From the NCBI GenBank assembly GCA_946186175.1, contig CAMHMG010000003.1, forward strand, positions 1 to 30,581: a stretch of 30,581 bases of DNA. The letters are read 5' to 3'. The notes beneath the pieces are model-generated. The model was not told the origin of the DNA and searched no databases. It saw nothing but the letters and a program-made list of their open reading frames with translations. Position numbers and translations under genes: made by a program. Below are positions 15,360-23,545 of the stretch, piece after piece. The stretch's first letter is position 1. Each line of letters starts with the position of its first letter. The DNA is from an uncultured Clostridia bacterium. Lineage in GTDB: Bacteria > Bacillota > Clostridia > Lachnospirales > Lachnospiraceae.

Positions 15360-18122
15360 TTATACAAATACAAGACCCTCATCTTCATCCTCATCCTTAC
15401 TGATAGACAACATACTGTTCTCTCCACCACCTGACATGAGAAGTGTAAGACCTATACGCTTGTTAGCACGTTCTCCTGTAGCTACATATATCTCACCTGA
15501 TTCTACCAAAGTTAGCGCTATATCCAATGCCTGATCCTTAAATCTCATAAGCTCACGTCTATCTATAGAGCTTAACTTGAACAGATACTGGTTTCTATTA
15601 CTGATCAACAGGATGCTGTACTTATTATTACCCGCTTTCTTTGTGATCATTCCTGATCCAACCATTCTCGAATTAGCAACAAGAATTTCGGCATTCTCTT
15701 CATCAGCATACTCTTTGTATAAGAGGTTGAATACCTTATTATACTCCTCATCACTGTCAACGCTTACTGGCATCTCGGCTACAGCAAACTCAATAGCTGA
15801 ATCAGCGAATCTGATAGTACCACCCTCGTCATTAATAACAGCAGTACAACTCTTTGGTACAGAAAGTCTGAAGAACTTATTCTGAATAACCTTCTTGCCG
15901 TCACCCTCAACAGGATTCAAAAGCTCTTTGAACTTCTCTTCGATCATATGCATAGATGTAAGTGCATCAACATCTCCGGATTTAACTACATCCTTGAGTA
16001 CCTCATACAATCTTTCCAGCTCAGGATTCAAGGTAGAATGCATTTCTAAGAGACTCTTAACGGCAGGTATTGAACCTTTTCTCGCCACATCGTAATAAAG
16101 GACCTCTTTCTCTCTATCTGAAACACCCTTAGATATCTTATTCTCTATAACTCTGAACAAATGCTCTTTGTTGAAATCTTCATAACCGGCTTCGTATGCT
16201 TTATAGAAGTAATCAAGACTCTTAATAGGTCCCTTGTAGCCTTCCTCTTTCTCCTTAGCTTCACAGTACACACCAAATTCGTAAGCAGCCTGAACACTTC
16301 CAAGTCCAATTGCTGTTGAAAATGCTGCTTCAATATCTCTCTTGCTTGCAAGATAGAACACTTGATCCTTCATATACATGGCAACCTTAAATGCTGTGTC
16401 AGCATTGCCATCTCTAACCTCCTGCTCCCAAGAATCTATTGTATACTGCAATTGATCCGGATCTCCAAGATCAACAATATCTTTAATATATGGTTCAGCT
16501 TCAAAGATACCATTCTCTATTGCACGCTTTAAGTATAACAGAGCCTTTTCTCCATCTCTTCTTCCATCATCAACAAGTCCGTAATAATAGAAACGTCCAA
16601 GATAGAAAGGAACTCTCTTATGTTTAAGACGATCGGCATTCTCATACCAATGCTTTGCTTCTTCATAGCTCTTAAGATGCTGCTCGTAAATGGTACCAAT
16701 AAGGAAGGCAAGGTCAGGATCTTTATTAGAATCAAAGAGCTGTCTGGCATAGCTTATAGTCTTTTCTATATTTCTATAAGGGCTTTCCTCATCATAATAC
16801 AACTCAATCAACAGATAACTTGCCTGTGTGCTGCCATTCTGTAAAGCTATTGTCGCATTCTTCATTGCATTCTCATAATCCTCTATGTTGTAGTAATACA
16901 TAGCCTCATTATAATACTGAACCTCAGTCCTGTTAGCACTCTTATCAGAGAGAAGAGTAGGAATAACAAATGCAAACGAATTAGCAACCTCAAATATGAT
17001 CTCATTATACTGTTCCATTATATCCATTGTTGAACATATGAAACGAATACATGCCCATCTGTTCTTCTGCTTAAACACAAATGATACAATACCCTTATCC
17101 ATATCTTTGTGGTAGAATCTTGCTGAAATACCATTAGCATATTCTGTAACATATGGTGTTATATTGACATCACACTCATAAGCATCATTCATATAATAAA
17201 GGTAATCATCAATCTTACGTGTTGATTCCTTAGGAACAGACGTATATGTTACATAGATTGCGAAATCCGTATAAGTATGACTTGGTGCATAATATTCTTC
17301 GTCTGTATCAACATCAATACTCTTGATCCAGTCCTTAGGAAGCTTGTGAATATATCCGTCAACCTGATTATGCACATATGAATACTGATATTGAAGCTTG
17401 GTTGCATCATTAGCCTTGTAGTGAAATTCTACTCCTTTTGCCTTACGTTTCTCAGAGATTTCAGAATATATCTTGTCCATCTCTTCAAATGCAATACTGT
17501 CAGCATGAGTAGCATTATACTCTATTCTGTCAACTGCAGCTTTGGCCTTGGCATCACCCTTGTCAGCAAGTTTCTGATACCATGATTTTGCCTTGTCAAC
17601 ATCCGCAGGTATAATGAAGTCACCCTTTGTTCCGTCACTGTTGATACGATTAAGACCATTCTCATAGATATCTCCAAGTCTCATGTACGCCTGACTAACG
17701 CCTCTCTCTGCGGCTTTCTCCAAATATGAAACAGCCTTCGAATAGCTCTGGGCATCAAGCATCAAAAGACCTAATTTGTAGAACATATTCCCATCCTCTA
17801 CAAACTGAATATATCTTTCATAATATTTGATTGCCTTATCTCTGTCTACCTGTGTTTTAATGTTACCGTACTTTCCGGTCTCATGAACTTCACCTAAAAT
17901 CTTAAGTGCTTCACAGCCGTATTGCTCATACTGTGGTTCCATCATACCAATATCAGCTATCTGGTTAAATGCTTTGATAGCTTCCTCTGATATACCATGC
18001 TCAAGCAATTCTTTCGCTTTATTGTACTGTTTTTCAACATTATTACTCTGTGATTGTCCCTGCTTTCCCACAGCAGATCTAACAATCGGAATTTTATTGA
18101 TTAAATTTGAAAATAAACCCAT
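15360..18122 (-). CDS. Large Sel1/TPR-repeat protein with two similar-looking non-repeat modules
   Basis: 920 residues. The start is 18122, where AGGGGAGG precedes the ATG, rather than 18146. It is soluble, with no signal peptide. Residues about 30-205 are Sel1/TPR-type repeats (for example AVSYLEKAAERGVSQAYMRLG, written in part: AYMRLGDIYENG). A non-repeat segment of about 160 residues follows (about 235-395: YIHKLPKDWIKSIDV onward), then a second, longer Sel1 block (about 405-700: KNATIALQNGS, KHWYENADRLKHKRVPFYLG in part). The protein ends with a second non-repeat domain (about 745-885: KFFRLSVPKSCTAV onward) and a Gly/Asp/Glu-rich tail. The two non-repeat modules share a pattern (hydrophobic-xx-P-K start, then alternating strands), perhaps a DcrB/PsbP-like fold; this is inference. 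Sel1 proteins usually scaffold protein complexes. The partner is unknown. Confidence 0.82.
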   Translation of the reverse strand: MGLFSNLINKIPIVRSAVGKQGQSQSNNVEKQYNKAKELLEHGISEEAIKAFNQIADIGMMEPQYEQYGCEALKILGEVHETGKYGNIKTQVDRDKAIKYYERYIQFVEDGNMFYKLGLLMLDAQSYSKAVSYLEKAAERGVSQAYMRLGDIYENGLNRINSDGTKGDFIIPADVDKAKSWYQKLADKGDAKAKAAVDRIEYNATHADSIAFEEMDKIYSEISEKRKAKGVEFHYKANDATKLQYQYSYVHNQVDGYIHKLPKDWIKSIDVDTDEEYYAPSHTYTDFAIYVTYTSVPKESTRKIDDYLYYMNDAYECDVNITPYVTEYANGISARFYHKDMDKGIVSFVFKQKNRWACIRFICSTMDIMEQYNEIIFEVANSFAFVIPTLLSDKSANRTEVQYYNEAMYYYNIEDYENAMKNATIALQNGSTQASYLLIELYYDEESPYRNIEKTISYARQLFDSNKDPDLAFLIGTIYEQHLKSYEEAKHWYENADRLKHKRVPFYLGRFYYYGLVDDGRRDGEKALLYLKRAIENGIFEAEPYIKDIVDLGDPDQLQYTIDSWEQEVRDGNADTAFKVAMYMKDQVFYLASKRDIEAAFSTAIGLGSVQAAYEFGVYCEAKEKEEGYKGPIKSLDYFYKAYEAGYEDFNKEHLFRVIENKISKGVSDREKEVLYYDVARKGSIPAVKSLLEMHSTLNPELERLYEVLKDVVKSGDVDALTSMHMIEEKFKELLNPVEGDGKKVIQNKFFRLSVPKSCTAVINDEGGTIRFADSAIEFAVAEMPVSVDSDEEYNKVFNLLYKEYADEENAEILVANSRMVGSGMITKKAGNNKYSILLISNRNQYLFKLSSIDRRELMRFKDQALDIALTLVESGEIYVATGERANKRIGLTLLMSGGGENSMLSISKDEDEDEGLVFV

Positions 18123-18215
18123 AATTCCTCCCCTGCTTCTCATCATTATTAGACTTTGATAAATACTGTTTCGGATTATATTAATAACGTTTCACAATAA
18201 AATCCAATTAAGTAT

Positions 18216-18244
18216 ATTTTATCACAGTATTCACCAAAGGGCAA
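18216..18244 (-). promoter_or_regulatory. Putative promoter of the Sel1-repeat gene
   Basis: On the minus strand: TTGCCC (18244-18239), a 17-bp spacer and TAAAAT (18221-18216). It sits 25 bp beyond the stop of the Crh-like gene and gives a leader of about 90 nt. No terminator separates it from the upstream operon, so read-through is possible. Confidence 0.55.
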
Positions 18245-18269
18245 GACAAGAACTGAAAAGCATCTCAAT

Positions 18270-18527
18270 TCATTCTACATTTTTCAGATATGCAACAATA
18301 TCATCAACTGCATTTTGTTCATCTGTTCCATCTGCAGTAACAGTTACTTCCACATCCTGAGCAAGACCAAGACTCATCATACCCATGATACTCTTCGCAT
18401 TAATCTTCTTGTCTCCTGACTGAATAAATACCCTGCTTTCATACTGGCTGGCTTTCTGCACTAAAACTGCAACAGGCCTTGCCTCAGCATCCGCAGCTAA
18501 ATTTACACACACAGTTTCACTCACCAT
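18270..18527 (-). CDS. crh: HPr-family regulatory protein of Crh type (Glu15, Ser46)
   Basis: 85 residues, starting at 18527 (GGAGG upstream), the same length as Bacillus Crh. The HPr fold is clear: strand 1 VCVNLAA, EARPVAVLVQKAS, SRVFIQSGDKKINAKSIMGMMSLGL and a C-terminal helix. His15, which accepts phosphate from enzyme I, is replaced by Glu15 (D-A-E15-A-R-P against G-L-H-A-R-P in HPr). Ser46, the site phosphorylated by HPr kinase, is kept in NAKSIMG. It therefore cannot act as a PTS phosphocarrier at residue 15 but can be an HprK substrate and a CcpA-type co-regulator, as Crh (Gln15) is. Its start overlaps the whiA stop by 11 nt, and whiA-crh is also the Bacillus order. Function is inferred from residues and synteny. 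Confidence 0.88.
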   Translation of the reverse strand: MVSETVCVNLAADAEARPVAVLVQKASQYESRVFIQSGDKKINAKSIMGMMSLGLAQDVEVTVTADGTDEQNAVDDIVAYLKNVE

Positions 18528-19518
18528 TTCTGATTTCCTCCGCAATCCTACTTATTTTTCTTAATCTATGATTCACGCCCGACTTAGAAATGGGCGGATT
18601 CAACATAGTTCCCAAAAGAGCCAGATCAGCATCCGGCTCTGACATCCTAATTTCTGCCACCTGTCTTAGTGCAGGGCTTAGGCTTTTCAAACCCTTCGTC
18701 TTCTCTATATATTCTATATCTGATATTACACGCATTGCAGCGCTTACAGTCTTCTTAATATTAGCAGTCTCACAATTGACCCTGCGGTTAATGTCGTTGC
18801 GCATATCCTTAAGTATGCGGACATTTTCCATATCCATCAGGCTCACATACGCCTCCATTATATTAAGCATATCAACTATCATAGAGCCTTCCTTAAGATA
18901 CACAACGTAATACTTCTTGCGTTTGACTATCTTCGCGTCAAGGGAAAATCCAATTATTACATTCCTTATGACTTCTGCCATCTCTTTAGTCCTGGCAACT
19001 ATCTCAAAATGATATGCCTTATTAGGATCATTTACCGAACCGGCAGCGACAAAAAATCCACGAATAAATGCTTTCTTACAACAATCCTTGTATATGACCT
19101 GCTTTGGAAAATGACAATTTTGAAGAGATATTCCATGTGACGATACATATAATATATCATTGTCTATGAGATTATCCAAAAGTTCATCCTCATCAAGCCA
19201 GTCCTCTTCCATAAAATCTATATAATCGGAAAGCTTAAGCGTCATCAAAACCTTTTCTGTCATATCCCCATGTTCAATTACTATATATTTGGAATGCACC
19301 TCATATTGTATCTCATTATCAAACAGAACATCTATGAGTCTGCATATCTTGTCACTTATTGCTTTATTATCAGGATATAATTCAAGCAAAACACTGTCAT
19401 CCTTAAAGACAACCTCGCCGGTAGCCAAAACAAGTGCCAACAATTCAGCTATCATACAATGTCTGGCATGATTCTCATGCTTAGCAATCTCTTCTTTGAC
19501 TTTGGTTGAAAACGACAT
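18517..19518 (-). CDS. whiA: DNA-binding protein WhiA
   Basis: 333 residues, within the family range. It has an N-terminal LAGLIDADG-homing-endonuclease-like region (SFSTKVKEEIAKHE, then AFIRGFFVAAGSVNDPNKAYHFEIV), typical of WhiA and without nuclease catalytic residues, and a C-terminal helix-turn-helix (ALRQVAEIRMSEPDADLALLG, ISKSGVNHRLRKISRIAEE, each written in part). WhiA affects cell division, chromosome segregation and, in actinobacteria, sporulation. It lies 40 bp downstream of rapZ and overlaps the Crh-like gene by 11 nt, so it is part of a murB-rapZ-whiA-crh operon. AAGGTG precedes the ATG. Confidence 0.93.
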   Translation of the reverse strand: MSFSTKVKEEIAKHENHARHCMIAELLALVLATGEVVFKDDSVLLELYPDNKAISDKICRLIDVLFDNEIQYEVHSKYIVIEHGDMTEKVLMTLKLSDYIDFMEEDWLDEDELLDNLIDNDILYVSSHGISLQNCHFPKQVIYKDCCKKAFIRGFFVAAGSVNDPNKAYHFEIVARTKEMAEVIRNVIIGFSLDAKIVKRKKYYVVYLKEGSMIVDMLNIMEAYVSLMDMENVRILKDMRNDINRRVNCETANIKKTVSAAMRVISDIEYIEKTKGLKSLSPALRQVAEIRMSEPDADLALLGTMLNPPISKSGVNHRLRKISRIAEEIRNGE

Positions 19519-19558
19519 TTCATCACACCTTCATATATATCATACACCTACCGACACT

Positions 19559-20431
19559 TCAGCCTTTTCTAACTGAATCCTTATGAATATCTCTATGATC
19601 AACCTTAACACTATATGGTGTAGGCTCTAACTCTTTGTAGATTCCGTTTGCAAGTGTTACCGATCTGTGTTTACCACCTGTGCATCCAACAGCTATCACC
19701 AAACCATTCTTTCCCTCTTTAATATAATTGGGAATCAAAAATTCCAAAAGATCTACTGTCTTATTAAGAAATTCTTTTGCAACATCAAACTGCATAACAA
19801 AATCTCTTATCGGCTCATCATTGCCTGTGTAAGGACGAAGCTCCAAATCATAGTACGGATTAGGAAGAAATCTGACATCAAGCACAAGATCTGCGTCTCT
19901 TGGTATACCGTATTTGAATCCAAATGATACAACATTTACAATAAAATTACTATATTCTGAATTACCAAGAAATATCTTGTCAAGTTCCGCCTTAAGTTCC
20001 CTTGTAAGCAGGCTCGTAGTATCTATGATATAGTCTGCTTCTTTTCTTAAGAAAGCTATACGACTTCTCTCAGTCTTAATACCATCCTCAACCCTTCCAT
20101 CTCTTGCAAGCGGATGATTTCTTCTTGTTTCCTTATACCTCTTGATCAATACATCATCATTCGAATCTAAAAATAATATTTCATAATTATAATCTGAAGC
20201 TTTAAGCTTCTCGAGCGATTTAGACAGCAGCTCGAGATACACCCCACTTCTTATATCTACTCCTATCGCGACGTTATCAATGTCGTTATCCTTGTCATAA
20301 GCAATCTCTGCAAAGCGATCTATCAACTGGATTGGAAGATTGTCCACACAAAAATAACCCATATCTTCTAACGTTTTAAGCGTTGTACTTTTTCCGGCAC
20401 CACTCATGCCCGTCACAATCACAAATCTCAT
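19559..20431 (-). CDS. rapZ: RapZ/YvcJ-family nucleotide-binding protein
   Basis: 290 residues, the typical length. Walker A is GMSGAGKST (8-16), followed by LEDMGYFCVDNLP. The Walker B-like and C-terminal motifs are DLVLDVRFLPNPYY and VIAVGCTGGKHRSVTLAN, both hallmarks of the family. E. coli RapZ is an RNA adaptor that controls GlmS; Firmicute YvcJ binds and hydrolyses nucleotides, and its role is less clear. It is in an operon between murB (21-bp gap) and whiA (40-bp gap). In Bacillus a yvcK/glmR gene lies between yvcJ and whiA; here it is absent. Confidence 0.94.
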   Translation of the reverse strand: MRFVIVTGMSGAGKSTTLKTLEDMGYFCVDNLPIQLIDRFAEIAYDKDNDIDNVAIGVDIRSGVYLELLSKSLEKLKASDYNYEILFLDSNDDVLIKRYKETRRNHPLARDGRVEDGIKTERSRIAFLRKEADYIIDTTSLLTRELKAELDKIFLGNSEYSNFIVNVVSFGFKYGIPRDADLVLDVRFLPNPYYDLELRPYTGNDEPIRDFVMQFDVAKEFLNKTVDLLEFLIPNYIKEGKNGLVIAVGCTGGKHRSVTLANGIYKELEPTPYSVKVDHRDIHKDSVRKG

Positions 20432-20452
20432 ATACCCCTGCCTCTATCCGTA

Positions 20453-21364
20453 TCAAAAATCACCGACAATCCTTACTTCAGGTGAAAGCTCTACACCAAA
20501 CTGCGTATATACTGTCTTTTGGACATGCTCGATCAACTTAAGTACATCCTCTGCACTGGCATTGCCTTTATTGATTACAAAGCCACAATGTTTTTCAGAA
20601 ACGCAAGCATCCCCAACACAATATCCGGCAAGCCCTGCATCCATAATAAGCTTCCCTGCATAATAACCCTCCGGCCGTTTAAAGGTTGACCCTGCACTTG
20701 GATATTCAAGCGGCTGCTTTGTTTTTCTTGCAAGCGCAAGCTCCTTCATCTTATCAGAGATTTCCGAAGCATTACCCTTTTTTAACTTAAGTGTTGCCCC
20801 AATAACAATATAATCTTCATCTTCAACTATACTATGTCTATACGAAAAATCCATCTCATCACCGGTTTTTTCAACAAGATTTCCATCATAATCCATGAGC
20901 GAAACCTTTTCTACAATATCTTTCATCTCTCCGCCGTATGCACCGGCATTCATCATCACAGCACCACCAAGTGTACCCGGTATTCCCGAAGCAAATTCAA
21001 AACCTGTAAGTCCTGCATCTCTTATATCCTGACCAAGTTTATTGAGCATAACTCCGGATTGAGCCTTAACAGTCTCACCTTCGATAGAATACTTTGCAAA
21101 ATTCTTATATAGTGAAATCACCACCCCGGTAATTCCCTTATCACTCACCAATATATTACTTCCATGTCCTAGCAGAAAAAATGGAGTTTTAAAAGCTCTA
21201 CAGGAAGCAATAACCTGTGACAATTCTTCAACATCCATAGGCATTACAAAATAATCGGCAGGCCCGCCAATTCTAAATGTAGTATGTTTTGACATTAGTT
21301 CATCAGTCAGTACATTATCTTCACCAACTATACGATACAATTCATTTAATAAATTCTGATTCAT
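20453..21364 (-). CDS. murB: UDP-N-acetylenolpyruvoylglucosamine reductase MurB
   Basis: 303 residues, a compact type II MurB. The flavoenzyme reduces UDP-GlcNAc-enolpyruvate to UDP-MurNAc with NADPH in peptidoglycan precursor synthesis. FAD-binding motifs: TTFRIGGPADYFV (28-40) and LLGHGSNILVSDKG (64-77), plus GIPGTLGGAVMMNAGAYGGE (written in part). The proton-donor serine is in YPSAGSTFKRP (Ser226) and the catalytic Glu near the C-terminus is Glu296 in LSPEVRIVG. The start at 21364 is chosen over 21421 because the conserved N-terminus begins there; the RBS (AGGT) is weak. First gene of the murB-rapZ-whiA-crh operon. Confidence 0.96.
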   Translation of the reverse strand: MNQNLLNELYRIVGEDNVLTDELMSKHTTFRIGGPADYFVMPMDVEELSQVIASCRAFKTPFFLLGHGSNILVSDKGITGVVISLYKNFAKYSIEGETVKAQSGVMLNKLGQDIRDAGLTGFEFASGIPGTLGGAVMMNAGAYGGEMKDIVEKVSLMDYDGNLVEKTGDEMDFSYRHSIVEDEDYIVIGATLKLKKGNASEISDKMKELALARKTKQPLEYPSAGSTFKRPEGYYAGKLIMDAGLAGYCVGDACVSEKHCGFVINKGNASAEDVLKLIEHVQKTVYTQFGVELSPEVRIVGDF

Positions 21365-21450
21365 TTCAAACCTACCACTCAATGTAAATTCTATATAATA
21401 ATGAAACAAACAAAAATGCACAGAATTAAACTATTTCCGCAACTTACATA

Positions 21451-21480
21451 ATTATATGCTAAAGAGAATTATAAAATCAA
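21451..21480 (-). promoter_or_regulatory. Promoter of the murB-rapZ-whiA-crh operon
   Basis: On the minus strand: TTGATT (21480-21475), an 18-bp spacer and a perfect TATAAT (21456-21451). It lies directly after the terminator of the ROK gene and leaves a leader of about 80 nt before murB. Confidence 0.7.
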
Positions 21481-21494
21481 TATAATAAGTCACG

Positions 21495-21522
21495 AAAAAA
21501 AAGGGGAGAAACTCTCCCCTTT
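21495..21522 (-). terminator. Rho-independent terminator after the ROK kinase gene
   Basis: AAAGGGGAGA (21500-21509) pairs with TCTCCCCTTT (21513-21522) around AAC; on the minus strand the stem runs into eight T (complement of A at 21495-21502). It separates hprK-ROK from murB. The plus strand also has a T-rich 3' side, but no plus-strand gene ends here. Confidence 0.9.
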
Positions 21523-21547
21523 CGTCTTTTTTACCAATCAGCTTTGT

Positions 21548-22489
21548 TTATTTTGTAAGAATTGCCTCAGCACATCCATAGATACCTGCGTCATTACCCA
21601 ACGTTGCCAATACAAACTTAGTATTCTTGCATGCGTGGAAAACGTACTGCTGATAATATTTTGCTGTAGTCTCAAGCAAAATTTCACCTGCACGAGACAC
21701 ACCACCACCGATAACAAATGCCTCAGGATCACAAACGCATGCTATACTTGCCAATGCCTTACCGAGAGTCTTTCCATGATCCTCAACCAGTTCTAATGCA
21801 AGTTCATCTCCCTCTTTGGCTGCGTCAAATATCTCTTTGGCTGATATATACTGAACATTCCTAAGTTTAGATGGTCTTTCTGTATTGTTAAGAGCTCTCT
21901 CTGCCAATCTGGTAATACCTGTTGCTGATGCATACTGCTCAAGGCAGCCCTTCTTACCGCATCCACAAGACTCTGTTTCTGAATCATTGACACATATATG
22001 ACCAATCTCGCCACCGGCACCATTCTCACCATAGAGCATCTTCCCATGCATGATAATTCCGCCGCCTACTCCTGTTCCAAGTGTTACCATTACAATTGAC
22101 GAAAAACCTTTTCCGCCTCCCTGCCACATCTCACCAAGAGAAGCCATATTAGCATCATTACCTACTTTACATTGAAGTCCCGTAATACTCTCAAACTCTT
22201 CTTCAACGTTAAACACTCCCCATCCAAGATTAACGCATCGAAGTACTGTTCCGTCATCCTTCACCGGTCCCGGAACTCCTATCCCGGCTCCTGCGACCTC
22301 GTCCTTGGAAATACCCTTCTCTTTCATCTTCTCTTCAATTGATGTTGCTACATCCGGAAGAATAAAACGTCCTCCTTCGTCCTTTCTTGTTGGGATCTCC
22401 CACTTATCGAGCATCTCACCTTCCACTGTAAAAAGACCAAGTTTAACCGTGGTTCCTCCTATGTCTACACCAAATACATACATGTTCAT
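21548..22489 (-). CDS. ROK-family sugar kinase, probable glucokinase
   Basis: 313 residues starting at 22489 (AAGGAGG upstream). ATP-binding DIGGTTVKLGLF (9-20), substrate motif VGNDANMASLGE (109-120), TLGTGVGGG (137-145), EIGH (161-164) and the zinc-binding CGCGKKGCLE (175-184) are all present, with the length of Firmicute glucokinases. It phosphorylates glucose (or a related hexose) with ATP, feeding glycolysis. It lies 33 bp downstream of hprK in the same direction and is closed off by a strong terminator, so kinase signalling and glucose phosphorylation would be co-expressed. Exact sugar preference is not visible. Confidence 0.9.
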   Translation of the reverse strand: MNMYVFGVDIGGTTVKLGLFTVEGEMLDKWEIPTRKDEGGRFILPDVATSIEEKMKEKGISKDEVAGAGIGVPGPVKDDGTVLRCVNLGWGVFNVEEEFESITGLQCKVGNDANMASLGEMWQGGGKGFSSIVMVTLGTGVGGGIIMHGKMLYGENGAGGEIGHICVNDSETESCGCGKKGCLEQYASATGITRLAERALNNTERPSKLRNVQYISAKEIFDAAKEGDELALELVEDHGKTLGKALASIACVCDPEAFVIGGGVSRAGEILLETTAKYYQQYVFHACKNTKFVLATLGNDAGIYGCAEAILTK

Positions 22490-22522
22490 AATATCCTCCT
22501 TAGTCATCTTGTTATATGTATA

Positions 22523-23449
22523 TCATTTTTTCTGCCATTGTTGGGTAACTCTATTATACATTTCCTGTGCCGCATTATACCCCATCTCTTTCTGGCGATG
22601 ATTAACTGCTGCCGACTCAACTATAACCGCTACATTTCTTCCCGGCCGAATCGGGATATTATATGTAACTACTTTATTGCCAAGGTATTCCGAATAATGA
22701 TCATCTAAGCCCATTCTGTCATAATTAGATTCTTTGCTCCATTCCTCCAAATTGATAACCATATCAATACTCTGAGTCATCTTAACGCACTCAAATCCGA
22801 ACAAGGCTTTAACATCAATTATTCCTATACCTCTAAGTTCAATGAAATGTCTTGTTATCTCAGGAGAAGTACCAACCAGAGTATCGTCAGAGACCTTCTT
22901 GATCTCTACTACATCATCCGACACAAGTCGATGTCCTCTTTTGATAAGCTCTAATGCCGCCTCTGACTTTCCGATTCCGCTCTCTCCTGTAATAAGCACA
23001 CCAACACCATAGACATCTACAAGTACCGCATGAATAGAAATTCTTGGTGCTAATTCCACATGAAGCCATCTAACCGTCTCATGTACAAAAGCCGAAGTTG
23101 TAGCCTCTGTAGTAAGAACCGGTATACCGTATTTGCGTCCAACTTCAATGATAAAGTCCTGTGGCTCTAATCCTCTGCAAAACACGAGACACGGAAAATT
23201 GTGTTGAAACAGCTTATCAAATATCTCCGCACGCTTGTCCTCATCTTCCATACTGGTTATATATGCATGCTCGACATTACCGCATATCTGAATACGATTC
23301 TCATCAAAGTGTTCAAAGAAACCTGACAACTGTACCGCCGGTCTATTAATATCCGGATCAGTTATCAATATCTCATCTGTATTAATCTCCGGTAAATGAT
23401 TAACAAGATTCATCTTTTCAATTAATTGTGTCAAGGTTATCGAATACAT
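22523..23449 (-). CDS. hprK: HPr kinase/phosphorylase HprK
   Basis: 308 residues, the usual length. It is a bifunctional enzyme that phosphorylates Ser46 of HPr and Crh and reverses it by phosphorolysis, the sensor of carbon catabolite repression in Firmicutes. Walker A is GESGIGKS (155-162), with ISIHAVLVDVYGVG just upstream (His140) and the family signature IELRGIGIIDVKALFG (203-218). The N-terminal domain is normal. AAGGAGA lies before the ATG and a promoter lies directly upstream. It is first in the hprK-ROK kinase operon, and its likely substrate, the Crh-like protein, is encoded about 4 kb downstream. Confidence 0.96.
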   Translation of the reverse strand: MYSITLTQLIEKMNLVNHLPEINTDEILITDPDINRPAVQLSGFFEHFDENRIQICGNVEHAYITSMEDEDKRAEIFDKLFQHNFPCLVFCRGLEPQDFIIEVGRKYGIPVLTTEATTSAFVHETVRWLHVELAPRISIHAVLVDVYGVGVLITGESGIGKSEAALELIKRGHRLVSDDVVEIKKVSDDTLVGTSPEITRHFIELRGIGIIDVKALFGFECVKMTQSIDMVINLEEWSKESNYDRMGLDDHYSEYLGNKVVTYNIPIRPGRNVAVIVESAAVNHRQKEMGYNAAQEMYNRVTQQWQKK

Positions 23450-23487
23450 TATCTCTCCTTTCCTCTAATGCAATCCTCAACCATTCC

Positions 23488-23516
23488 ATTGTATCACAAA
23501 AGTATGCATATGTCAC
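23488..23516 (-). promoter_or_regulatory. Promoter of hprK
   Basis: On the minus strand: GTGACA (23516-23511; one mismatch to TTGACA), a 17-bp spacer and TACAAT (23493-23488), about 39 nt before the hprK ATG. A short TCAC-ATA-GTGA inverted repeat overlaps the -35 box. Confidence 0.65.
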
Positions 23517-23545
23517 TATGTGAAAAAGAATGAATTAATATAAAT

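Noticed and set aside
18270..18527. Ordinary PTS phosphocarrier HPr
   Set aside because: The essential His15 is Glu, and the gene neighbourhood is whiA rather than ptsI.
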